From: Branchiostoma floridae
Taxonomy: Eukaryota > Chordata > Leptocardii > Amphioxiformes > Branchiostomatidae
Assembly: GCF_000003815.2 (NCBI RefSeq)
Contig: NC_049982.1
Span: forward strand, 4,919,469 to 4,981,468
Length of the DNA stretch: 62,000 nt
Direction of reading: 5' to 3'
In this document: piece by piece, positions 21,815 to 33,000 of the stretch
Position numbering within the stretch: position 1 is the stretch's first letter
How the letters are laid out: each line of letters opens with the position of its first letter
Translations under genes and position numbers: made by a program
The notes under the pieces: generated by a model
Database searches by the model: none
The model's input: the letters and a program-made list of their open reading frames with translations, nothing else
What the model was told of the DNA's origin: nothing

Positions 21815-22025
21815 GTACAAAGTTCAAAGTAGTGAATAGAAAGTTCAAAGTTGTGAAGTTGAGAATTCAACTAATAAAAGTAAAAAGTTTGAAGTAGTAG
21901 AAGTAAAAAGTTCATAGTAGTAGATGAAAATAGTTCAATGTTCATAGTAGTGTATAACAAAGTTCTAAGTAGTGATGTTGAAAATTCAAAGTACAGCGTT
22001 CAAAGTAGTGAAAGTACAAATTTCA
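21815..22025 (+). repeat. TTCAAAGTAGTGAA minisatellite, unit 5
   Basis: The same repeat family, starting CAAAGTTCAAAGTAGTGAA and ending near AGTACAAATTTCAATG. It follows MITE copy B closely because host sequence seen in units 1 and 4 is missing here. Confidence 0.65.
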
Positions 22026-22200
22026 ATGTATTTACATATTACTGGTATTTGTCTTTGGAGTTCTCTAACAGATGTAGCAAGTTTAATGGTAGCAATTATT
22101 TTATGTCTTTTTATATTAAAAAAGCGTTACAATTACATAGGTTTCTTGTTTTCGTTGAGTTTTTGCAACCAAGTTATCGAAGAATTCCACTGTCAGATGA

Positions 22201-22206
22201 AATAAA
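22201..22206 (+). terminator. Candidate polyadenylation signal AATAAA, unit 5
   Basis: AATAAA in CAGATGAAATAAAAACTACC followed by GCAGAGGATGAAGATTG, aligned with the signals of units 2-4. Confidence 0.5.
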
Positions 22207-22356
22207 AACTACCGCAGAGGATGAAGATTGTGTCGTTTTTTTTCAATGTTGTAATGGTGTAGAGGTAGTTTTAAAAAAAAATTCTTCAGTTGTGCTTGTG
22301 TCTGGCTTCCTGAGAGAATGACGAAGCGTGGACTGCTGGAAACCCGTCTTAGTCTA

Positions 22357-22580
22357 TAAAGGTCACCGGAGGTTCATGAACAATAGATGGGTAATCAGGG
22401 AATGAAATCTGACGTCCAGCCATGAGTACTTCCGGGTCGTAGTGTCCCGACTTCCTGTCCGCGAGGATACGCTTGGCTTGGACTTCGGGGCCGTTTCTCG
22501 TCCTTGGAGTAGAAGTCCGCATTCATTCCGTAGCGAGTTCTAGTGTTTCATCAGGCATCCCTGTGTTCACTAAGGTTCAG
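22357..22580 (+). promoter_or_regulatory. Unit 6 promoter and non-coding exon 1
   Basis: TATAAAGG is intact at about 22357-22364 and the exon-1 block is nearly identical to that of unit 2 (GCCATGAGTACTTCCGGGT, GTAGTGTCCCGACTTCCTG). It ends TTCAG|GTAAGG at 22580; the acceptor TTTGCAG before the coding exon is at 22,581+1,134, i.e. 23713-23714. Confidence 0.7.
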
Positions 22581-23737
22581 GTAAGGAGACTTGACTTGTG
22601 ACTCGGTATTCAAAGGTTTGTAGATCAGTGTAAGAAGGAGAATTTGGAAGAAGTTTCATGAATCTGAACACGCCGCTCCGCTCCGGCATGCATAATTTTT
22701 TTAGAGCTGGACAGCCATCTGGCCGTGAAACTTCGTCTGTGTACTACATGTAGTAGCCGTGCAAAGCATACCTTAGTAGCGAAATAGGAGAATGTTATGA
22801 ATTTGGTGATTGATTGTGTTGTTTGGTTGTCAAAATTTGACTTCAGGAGCTGGCCTTGGAAAAGTAAAAAAATGTAAACATGGGGGGGTCGATAAGGGTT
22901 TTTGGATTTTGTTGGATTCGAGGGGTAAAAGTTGACGCTTTGTTGCAATGACTTGCACAATAAGTGCATACAATGTTTTGAATCAATATTCATTGACAAG
23001 GTTAACCGTTGATCATATGGTAAGGCAAGGAGGTTTCAACCTCCTTGTGTAAAGGACTCCAGTTACCTGTCTTAGGTGTACTGCAAACCCCAACGTGCGC
23101 CCCGTCCCCGAAAGTTGGCGCCCAATTCTCCCAGAGGGGGAGGGTGTGAATTTCACGGGACGGTTCACTAACTGTTCCAGTGTTGCTGCTAAGACATGTA
23201 GACCTTCATAGAACCTACTTTCCAAGCAGACGTTAGTTTGAGCCTTGTTTTGATAATCTTTTTCATGTATTTTTTGGCTGTCATTTTGTCTGACTTTTTT
23301 TTTGCTTGCTAAACATACAACCTGACAAAATAGAAATTAATGCAAAAACGCCTATGTTTGTCCTAAGATGTCAAAATAAAGTTAAGAGCATGGCCACTTT
23401 TTGGAGAGTACCAGAATTGCTTACATTATATATCACACCTATTCTTAACAGCATTTCAGCTCTATTTGATTGTTTTGTTTTCATGCACAATTTGAAACTT
23501 TTGTGGCCATGCTAGAGTAAAAAAAACACACTCCTATATGACTGTTATGTACTGCAAGGGGCTTTGCTCTGTACTCCATAGATGTAGATGTAGATGTTGG
23601 TATCAATCTTGTAAATTGCAAAGCATGTAGCCGACAAGATTGACAGAGAGGACCGGATTGGCTCCTTCATTTACCTCATGGTTGATAATCGTTTGTCTTG
23701 TCCTATGTTTGCAGAAGTTGATCCAGATATTGTTGAC

Positions 23738-24817
23738 ATGGCAACAGCAGACAGCATGCAGGGTGTGGATGACGTCAGGAGAGGAGCAGCAGGGGGTTCT
23801 ACCGACAGTGTTCTCACCTGGCAAGGAGACAGACGTGAGGAGTCTGGGGAGGAGTCCGGTAGGAGAGACAAGGGTGTGAGAGTGCACAGGTGTGAGGAGT
23901 GCAGCAAGCAGTTCAGTAAGCTGAGTAATCTGAAGAGGCACATGCGCACTCACACAGGGGAGAAATCCTACAGGTGTGACGAGTGCAGCAGGCAGTTCAG
24001 TCAGCTGGGTGATCTGAAGACACACTTGCGCACTCACACAGGGGAGAAGCCTTACAGGTGTGAGGAGTGCAGCAGGCAGTTCAGTAGGCTGGGTCATCTG
24101 AAGAGTCACATGCGCACTCACACAGGGGAGAAACCCTACATGTGTGAGGAGTGCAGCAGGCAGTTCAGTAGGCTGGATAGTCTGAAGAGTCACATACGGA
24201 CTCACGCAGGGGAGAAACCCTACAGGTGTGAGGAGTGCAGCAAGCAGTTCAGTAGGCTGGATAGTCTGAATACTCACATACGGACTCACACTGGGGAGAA
24301 ACCCTACAGGTGTGAGGAGTGCAACAGGCAGTTCAGTAAGCTTAGTGATTTCAAAAGACACATGCGGGCTCACACAGGGGAGAAACCCTACAGGTGTGAG
24401 GAGTGCAGCAAGCAGTTCAGTAAGCTGAGTAATCTGAAGAGGCACATGCGCACTCACACAGGTGAGAAATCCTACAGGTGTGACGAGTGCAGCAGGCAGT
24501 TCAGTCAGCTGGTTGATCTAAAGAGACACATGCGGACTCACACAGGGAAGAAGCCTTACAGGTGTGAGGAGTGCAGCAAGCAGTTCAGTAGGCTGGGTCA
24601 TCTGAAGAGTCACATGCGCACTCACACAGGGGAGAAACCCTACATGTGTGAGGAGTGCAGCAGGCAGTTCAGTAGGCTGGATAGTCTGAAGAGTCACATA
24701 CGGACTCACACAGGGGAGAAACCCTACAGATGTGAGAAGTGTAGCAGGCAGTTCAGTCGGCTGGGTCATCTGAAGGCACACATGCAGTCTCACACGGGAG
24801 AAACCCTACAGATGTGA
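23738..24817 (+). CDS. C2H2 zinc-finger protein, unit 6 (11 fingers, truncated array)
   Basis: Start at GACATGGCAACAG; 359 residues; leader [13 protein letters not shown]... then 11 complete fingers. Helix -1,2,3,6 residues: KSNR, QGDT, RGHS, RDSS, RDST, KSDR, KSNR, QVDR, RGHS, RDSS, RGHA. Fingers 7-10 repeat fingers 1-4 at a 504-bp spacing (six 84-bp units), including the odd TGEKSYR linker, so a block was duplicated. After finger 11, CACACGGGAGAAACCC lacks two bases compared with CACACGGGAGAGAAACCC, giving the terminal TGETLQM and a stop. This is the last unit; no promoter copy follows. Confidence 0.88.
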   Translation: MATADSMQGVDDVRRGAAGGSTDSVLTWQGDRREESGEESGRRDKGVRVHRCEECSKQFSKLSNLKRHMRTHTGEKSYRCDECSRQFSQLGDLKTHLRTHTGEKPYRCEECSRQFSRLGHLKSHMRTHTGEKPYMCEECSRQFSRLDSLKSHIRTHAGEKPYRCEECSKQFSRLDSLNTHIRTHTGEKPYRCEECNRQFSKLSDFKRHMRAHTGEKPYRCEECSKQFSKLSNLKRHMRTHTGEKSYRCDECSRQFSQLVDLKRHMRTHTGKKPYRCEECSKQFSRLGHLKSHMRTHTGEKPYMCEECSRQFSRLDSLKSHIRTHTGEKPYRCEKCSRQFSRLGHLKAHMQSHTGETLQM

Positions 24818-25145
<328 letters not shown>

Positions 25146-28100
25146 GGAGAGGCAATGTATAGCCCTGCAAGCCATCTAGAGTTTGATTTATGTGCAGACC
25201 AACAAAAAAATGCGTATGGGTGTAGTGGATGCAGAAATCAGTTTAGTCCTCAGGTAAACCTTGAAGTCACAAAGGTAGTAGCACTAGTAGTAGTGCAGAT
25301 AGCAAGTGCACCTGTGTAAAGATCATTTTTGTAGTTCATGTTACTTTCGTTTTGCCACAACATTTAAAGTTAAAAAAGATTACTTTATATCTCAATCATT
25401 TCGAAGTGATGGTGTTCAGTTTCATAAACCGTTTTGTGTATCTATTGAAACACACCAGCTGATTGGTTGAGATGATCAGAAACCAGTCAATGATATCATA
25501 GTTAGCAACACGTTTTGTCCACAGGTTAATGCTTAATGAATCTGCATGTTGGTGCCTTATGTGTTCATTGATAGTTTGTTGTTAATTTTGCAAAGTATTG
25601 TAATTTGCAAAGTAGATGTAATTGGTATCTTTTGTTAGTTCTCCTATAGATGCATGGTGGCAATTTTTTTATGGTCACAAGATTTTCTAGATTAATCTTT
25701 TTAATACATTTTACATGGCTGCATCTAATATCCTGTGTAACATCATTCTGTGTCATGTTACACAGAATATTAGATGTAATGATGATGTGGTGATGTAAAA
25801 TGTTTGCTAACATAGTTGTTTGTTCAGTTAAATTTAATCACACTATTTTGTACAAAGTAGAAAAGATATTACTGATATTTGTTTATCATTTTAGCAATAG
25901 TTCTCTAACAGTTATTTGTACATTATTTATGTTGTTGTTATTAATCTATTCTTAATAATTATTCTCACTGCACCTACTATTCTCTGCAGTATTTTCTAAT
26001 ATAGTTGTTAGTTATTTTCTTTTTGTTGATCATTTGATGTTAATTGTAGAGGCCTCCGTTATTGATGTTTGTAATATTTAAATCAATGTCATAAGTGTGA
26101 GAGTTTCTTGGCTGTGTCATGTATTGAGTTGTGTTAAGTTTAGCTACCTACGTTTTTTTTACAGTACTCCACTGCAAAAGAAAACCCAAAATTGGGTACT
26201 GATTTATGTGTAAAGTATTGCTCGTGAAAGTATTGCTCGTGAAAGCATATTTTCTACAGTGGCTACTTTTCATTCTTTACCAGGCTCCGTGGTCTAATTG
26301 TAGAAATTGGACAGATAGAGTCAATAGTCCGCTAGGAATTCATGGTGAGGAAATGATTCTTCTGGCCAGCTGACTCTCCTGGAGAGCCATGGAGCCTGGT
26401 AGAGGCTAGCCACATTTCTCTATTGACAGGTTTGACTGTAAATGAAAGAAAACACAACAAACAACTTGTAGTATGCAATGACCAACTTTCTTTACTTGTT
26501 ACAAAAATATTCTCTCCGTAGTTTGAAGAGAAGCATGAGAAAAACTGCAACATTTAGAACAATGGATGAACCTTAAAGGATTCACATGGAAACTGTTAGA
26601 AACAGCAACATACAGGCTGAAAGCAAATCTCACAAAGTAAACATACAGTATATACACAAGAAAGCCTATATACAAACTTGTAACTACAATAGTTTCTGAT
26701 TAACATTGAATACAATTCAGAAACTGAAAGCGTCTCAAAAAAGTTTTACACATCTGATACTCAGTTACAATTTTATGCAGCATGGACGGTTTTATTGCAG
26801 CAAAGAGACCCTGCTTAAAAAAACTGCACCATCAAAAATGATCAATGCAGTTGAACGTGAACTGTAGCATATACATATATAACATGTTCCCTACGACTAG
26901 TTCATGCTAGAATGGCAAGACATTTCAAACGTGGACAAGCGTGATATTTGGCAATACAAAACTATTGAATAGTATATTTTTTCTGTCAATAATCTATACA
27001 ATACAAGTTTATTTCTCTAATGCATAAACATGTAGAATGTTTACATGCAGCTGAATAGGATATCAACCCTCCAACTGTCAAGGTTGATAATATTTCTTTC
27101 TAGCGGAAGGGTTTACTCGATATGTTAGTTTCAGCAGCAGGTCTGCATATACCAGGTACATACATGTAGTAAGTAACACAAGTTTTACCCTCTCCCATCC
27201 TCCTAGGCAGAGTCATACCCACATCATAGAAATCAGCATGGCTCATACTCAGTGTAACTATCCTTCCGTTTGGACCATTGATCCATGTTCCTTATGAATA
27301 TTAATGAGCTAGCCTCATTCAGCACAAGCCAGTCAATGTCTGACTATGAGAGACTGCAAATTTTCTTAACATGTCCGACAAGCAGTGCCCGGCACAGTTT
27401 TCGCAGGGGACCTGTTGTTTTTAGTGGCAAATGTGCAGATGTTGACACACTGGCACACCAAATCTGTAGGTGTTTTTTGGCACCTTTAGACAGATTAGCC
27501 GTGAGGCTCGGTGGGCGTCACTCCACCGTCATGGGGGCAGGGGCATGGCGAATATCGAACTCAGAACCTACTGATTCTGATTCAGTTTATTCATGTGTTT
27601 GGCATTTAAGCAGAGTACGAACCAAGCAGCATTCTAGGACACAGGTTCTACTCTGTATTGGCAAAAGTATTACCATGTAGGGAGAAGGTTATGTTCTGAC
27701 TGCCTTTCTTGCAAACGTTACCTCGGTTCTGTAAACTGCTGTGGGCACCTCGACACCATGGTCTCCACAAGTATTGGACATACTTTGACCTTGAAGTAAA
27801 CATTTGACCTTGAAAGCAATAATTGCTTTTACTGCAAATTGTAATAAAAATATTTCCTATACAACATGGAAGATTGAACTTTGCACAAGTCTCAACGGTT
27901 AATATCTACATTCAATTATTAGATACATGAAGTTCTTTTGTGGCGCCCTCTTGGGCCTGTTAGACTTTTACTGTGTCAAAAGCAAATGGTTAAAAAAACC
28001 TGCTTGTTTCTGCATGGATATCTTTGGAAGAGAAACATTTGTAAAACTTTGCATTCACACTTTTTGAATCAACCCCATAAGTGCACCACTGTGTCTGCAA

Positions 28101-29879
28101 GGGGTTCTACAGACATGACCAAATGCCCAGTGATATACATGTTATCTATGCCCTCTTGGTTTTGCCACAAGCAATTGAAACTGCTAGGACAGTAAGTGGC
28201 CACAAAGAGACTAGAAAATATCGATTTTTTGCAAAAAAGGACCGAAAAAGCAAAATTCAGGCTCAGTGACCATGAAAATGCAAGTCATGTTAAGTGGGAT
28301 TGTAACTGCTTCCTCATGAAACAGTTACTACATGTACATTTGTATGTTGATCTTCAATGTAATATGTATTGCATCATATGCACTTCTTGCTGTTTCTATA
28401 GGGATAGGCAGAATTTGGTAGAGATTAATATGAACTCTACTCCACTTTTGTTATCTCATTCGACCAAGAAGCATCCAAACATGTAAAGACATGCCGATAT
28501 CATCTGTTCATTTTCTAAATGGGTCCAAAATCCGGTTCACTGATTTTTATTGGACCTGGTTTTTGGACTGGTCCAACAAGAGTCCGGTTATTTCCTCTTG
28601 GTCTGCTTGTACCTAAGGAGTGGAGGGTAGATTTTCCTCTGGCCCAGGAATCCGGAGGTGCGGTGGTCCTGCTCTCCTCTACTGTGGTGCATTTGGCCGA
28701 TTGAAAGAGAAACCATGGACGGATGGGAACTTCCTGTGGGGTGGGATAAAACGGGCAGGGGTCAGAAATAGTAGAGCTATGCATGCCTTTGTCTTACTGT
28801 GATAGAATCTAACAGTACTGTATATAGTTTTGATTTTGGACTTAATTAAAAAAACTTTGAGCAATGATTCCTCAGAAAACCCCACTTGTTACAACAAACT
28901 AACTATATAGCTCACAGAGGTAAATATGGAAGAATATTCACAACAGTTCTCATCGCTTCATGTGTTTGAGAAAATAGTGCTTACAAATTATAGCTTTTTC
29001 AAATCTCTAAATGTTCCCAGACATATATAAAGCACCCCAAGACACACATGGATTAACCATTTTCTCAATCATATCTAAGACAGGTACCAATCTCTACCTA
29101 TTCATTTGAATAGTATAATGACACGAGTACTGACAAAATGTACTACATGTATATATATAACTAAAATCATACTCAAACACCATGAACCGGGTCAATTTTA
29201 TAACACACTCATGTTTAGGCAAACAGTGCAAAAGTTAGTAAATGTGTTTCTTCAAATGCCTTCAAGCGATGCAAGAGAACATGCAGCATGTAAGTGCGAA
29301 TGCGTCATATATGATTGTGCAATAAGCAGCAGGCAAAACAAAAGAAAAATAAGCAAGCAATTCTCTTGTTGTCTTCCTCGTCGAGTGTTCCACCAGGTGG
29401 TGAACAAATGGAACAAGAAGTTGGCGGATTGAAATCCTCCACTTGACGCTTTTTTTGTCTACGGCTTTACAAACTTGATTTAAATGGAAGACATCCTCTA
29501 GCAACATCAATCAGAGTAAGCATTGGCCCTGAAACCTTTGTATACTCAGTGTATAATCTACTGATAACAAGTACAAACTATCAGTTCATTTTGTACTAGT
29601 TCACAGCAGTGTTTTGATTTGCTTAACCTTGTTTCTGTTGTGTTTACAAAGCATGTTGTTGCCCATCTCTTATCGATGGGAGACTTTGAGACTTTATTTT
29701 AAATGTCTGCTTTCTCTTACGACAAAAATTAACAAGCATATTGTTGCCATATCTCAAAAGGACGGAAATTTCTGGGTTGTTTTTCTTCAGACGTTTTTCG
29801 TAATAACACAAAATCAACCAGCAAGGTTATGTCATCCACAAAATCAAGTTTGTTAGCTCCATACAGTTTCCCTCCGTGG
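25146..29879. other. Intergenic region without a supported gene
   Basis: Up to about 25400 the sequence still resembles the 3' regions of units 4 and 5 (AAAAAAATGCGTATGGGTGTA, TTTTGCCACAACATTTAAAG). Beyond that it is AT-rich and unique. ORFs of 60-131 codons (e.g. 27285-27680, 28196-28486, 28519-28704) show no family motif and no splice context. A hairpin lies at 25722-25776. Confidence 0.6.
25722..25776. repeat. 22-bp inverted repeat (hairpin)
   Basis: CATCTAATATCCTGTGTAACAT at 25722-25743 pairs with ATGTTACACAGAATATTAGATG at 25755-25776 with one mismatch and an 11-nt loop. Possibly the ends of a tiny foldback element. Confidence 0.8.
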
Positions 29880-29885
29880 TTTATT
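29880..29885 (-). terminator. Candidate polyadenylation signal of the minus-strand gene at 30-39 kb
   Basis: TTTATT on the + strand gives AATAAA on the - strand, about 150 bp downstream of the stop at 30034-30036. Confidence 0.45.
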
Positions 29886-30033
29886 GCTATTAGTAAAAAG
29901 CATGTTAAGAATGGGAAAATAAAACAACAAACTGAAAATAAACGTGGTGCAGCTGAAAACAAAATGAACACAATCAGTGATGAGCGCAGCAGATGTAGCA
30001 GGAGTTGTTTTTTTTTAGGAGAGAAAACGACGA

Positions 30034-33000
30034 TCACATGTTCTGGGCTCGTGAGATCCTTTTCCGTGATGACGGGATGGAGATGGGCTCCGGTCGGATG
30101 GTGAAGTCCTGACGGCGATACTCTGTTGGGTCAAAGTTAATGACATCAAGCATCAGAAGGTCTATCATCCAACAAGGCACTGGCATAGCAAGGCTTGCAT
30201 GAAATGTACTGGAGATGGTATAGGCAGTGGACTTAAGCTGTGGCTTGAAAGCTTTTCAACTTTATTTTGTTTGAAATGAATGAATTATGAATTGCTAAAA
30301 ATGGTCTAAATACTTAGTAGCACATTACTCCTAAATGCTTAAAGGTGTTCAGTAAAAACTCCTCCCCCCCAAAAAGTTTTGTTTTCTCTCTCTATTTCTT
30401 TCTTTCGATTGAGTCTGTATTTGTAAGGTGGTACATGTACATTTTGTAAATACTTCACAGTACTAAATAAGCAACCAATTGCAGGCAAGAAATTGCTACA
30501 TTGCTAAATTCATTCAGTACCAACATGGAGAGCACAGATGCCCATGGCTCTTTTGGTTAAGTCTTCATGGTTCAATCTTTGTAAACATACAGTGATACAG
30601 GTGTGTACATGTAAGTAGGGACCTTACAATGATGTACACAATCCTAATAAACAATTTGACACCAGACCAAAAGTTGCTACATTCAAACACTGTTGGTTAT
30701 GACTGTTCACTTTTTCTGAACATGACACGTGATACAGGTGTGTCCTACAGGGATACATGTGATACATACAGTGATACAGGTGTAACATACAGTGATACAG
30801 GTGTGTACGTAGGAAACCTTACCTGGCTGGAGGTGGTCAAACATGGTGGGCATGCGCCAGGTGCGTGACGGGGACGCCAGACGGCCGTAGTAGATATTTG
30901 GCTGTGATGAAGGAAAAACAAAAAAGCCCTTGAAAACAAGCAGATCTAGATGCACCAACAACAAATACTAGTACTTTCAAGTAAACCCATCAATCTCAAA
31001 GAGAACTGAGCAACAGACATGCACATTTTCTCACCTTTTGCTGAATAAAAGTGCATAAAATAAAAGTTCCCCCATGACCTTAACCCTTTAACATGTAAGT
31101 CTGTGATGTTTATGACGATTAGTCCTGCAGCATGCTGTGGTATACAGTGGTTAGCAACCCTGCTTCAGTACTACGAGTTTCATATCACCGAGTCCCATGA
31201 TAGCTATTGGACCAGGTGTTTCAAGCCCCAAGTTGCATGCCAGGTATAGAGGTTATACAGCAAAAGCCAGTTAATTGCACAATGGATTATGACTCTCTTC
31301 TGTTTATTGCACAGAATCCCCAAATCCAAAACCAGGGCAGTCCAGCTAGATACCTTCACATACACTGGAAAATGGGGTGTGCAATTAAGCGGCTTCTACT
31401 GTACTTATAGTTCTTTTAGATTGGCCCTAAATACCTCTATATTTGAGAAGACATACACCACAACCTTAGATAGCCCACCACACTCGTCAGTATAGGGGTA
31501 TGCCCCTGTGTGCAGTGGATCTAACCAACCAATCCCTTGTTTGACTCATACTTACGTCTAAAGTACGGAAGTGGTGTGTTACTACATGAGGCAGTTTACC
31601 GTTTATCCACTACAAAATAAACACAACAAGCAAACACATCAATCTACAGATGTAAAAGACACTGCAAAAAGTCTTCCCCTGGAGTTGAGTTGAGTTGCCA
31701 CAGCAATTTCATTTCTTGATTTTCAGAGTCCAAGAAAAGAATGCTGAACTGAATATAGAAAAAACTAGAAACCAAATAAAGAAAAAATTATGATCAAAAT
31801 AAAAACAGCGTCTGAGGAGGAAATCTATGACTTCATACTCACATAATTTTTTTCGAGAGTCAGCTTAAGATTTTGGCTTTAGCTCTTGCAATTGATGAGT
31901 TTTTTCTTAAAATATCAAAAATGCAAGGAAGCACGTTTGTGTGTGTTATTATGCATTTCAAAAAGTTAAGAATTGTACCTCTGACTGTCTGACGGGCACA
32001 GTGCTGGCCCTCTCTACGCTGGTCTCCTGTTTCCTGCTCTCCTGACTGCTGCCGCTGTTCTCCCGCGACTCCTGCTGCTCGTCTGTGTCGTCCGTGGCCG
32101 CGGCGCCCTCCCGGTCTCGCCGACACACGATGTCCTGGTAACTGGAGGTCAGCTGCTTGCTCGCTGAAACTGCCGGCTGCTTTTCTCTACTGTAAATAAC
32201 AAAGAGGTGAGGTCAGCAATGTTTGAGATTTTGGAATGGCAGGGCTTGTCATGATTTGAAAGCTGGATGATTTTCTGTAGAGCGTAATAGCTAAGATTTT
32301 GTGGTGGCCAGCTTGATTCAACAGAACTAAACAATGTCACGGAAACTGGATGTCAGCTACTTGCTTGCTGTAACTGCCGGCTGCTCTTTTCTACAGTGTA
32401 AATATCAACGAAGGTGAGATCAGTTATGTTTGGGATTTTGGAATGACAGGGTTTAGCATGATTTGACAGCTCCCTTGAATAGAGAAGGAGAGAATGAGAT
32501 CAGGAACTTAAACTTGGAATGGGATGGAAATTGGCTCACTGCTGTGTATTTCTGATGTTTGCATTAGGCAGGGTAGGGAAATTTCCTCAATTTTGCAAAA
32601 GGAAACCGTGTCAATCTTCTCTCATTTTACAGTAACTAAATTGGCCAAATGCTTCAAATTTACTAGGAAGATTTGCACTTACATGTGTATGTAAAAACGT
32701 AATGAAGAGAATGAAACAGTTTAGTTCAAATGATTCAATCTTGGCCTTGGAACCAGGAATGTCATCGTAGAATACTGCTGGTGATGCTGTTTGTTTGAAC
32801 CTTTGACTTTGTTTATTCACCTGAAAGCTCAAATCAGCCTGCAGGCCACTTTTCATTGAGGTCATGAGGGAAGAACAACAGACTTTACCTGAATGGCCTG
32901 ACCATCTTGTCCACCCCAAAGCTGTGCACTTTAGGGTTCTCCTCCCTTGACAGGATGAATCATAACTACATGTATACTTTGACTTTATCCAGATTGCAAC

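Noticed and set aside
1210-24800. Regular direct repeats of 84 bp that might be taken for a CRISPR-like array
   Set aside because: They translate as contiguous C2H2 fingers without spacers, in an animal genome.
27285-27680. Plus-strand ORF of 131 codons
   Set aside because: Composition and lack of motifs or splice sites suggest a chance frame, possibly an old repeat.
29106-29432. Plus-strand ORF of 108 codons with an RRVFHQVVNKWNK segment slightly like LINE ORF2 ends
   Set aside because: Only a loose match over about 20 residues; no second motif or 3' tail to confirm a LINE.
31120-31200. Sequence like a tRNA A box (GTGGTTAGCAACCCTGC)
   Set aside because: No convincing B box or cloverleaf; at best a decayed tRNA-derived SINE.
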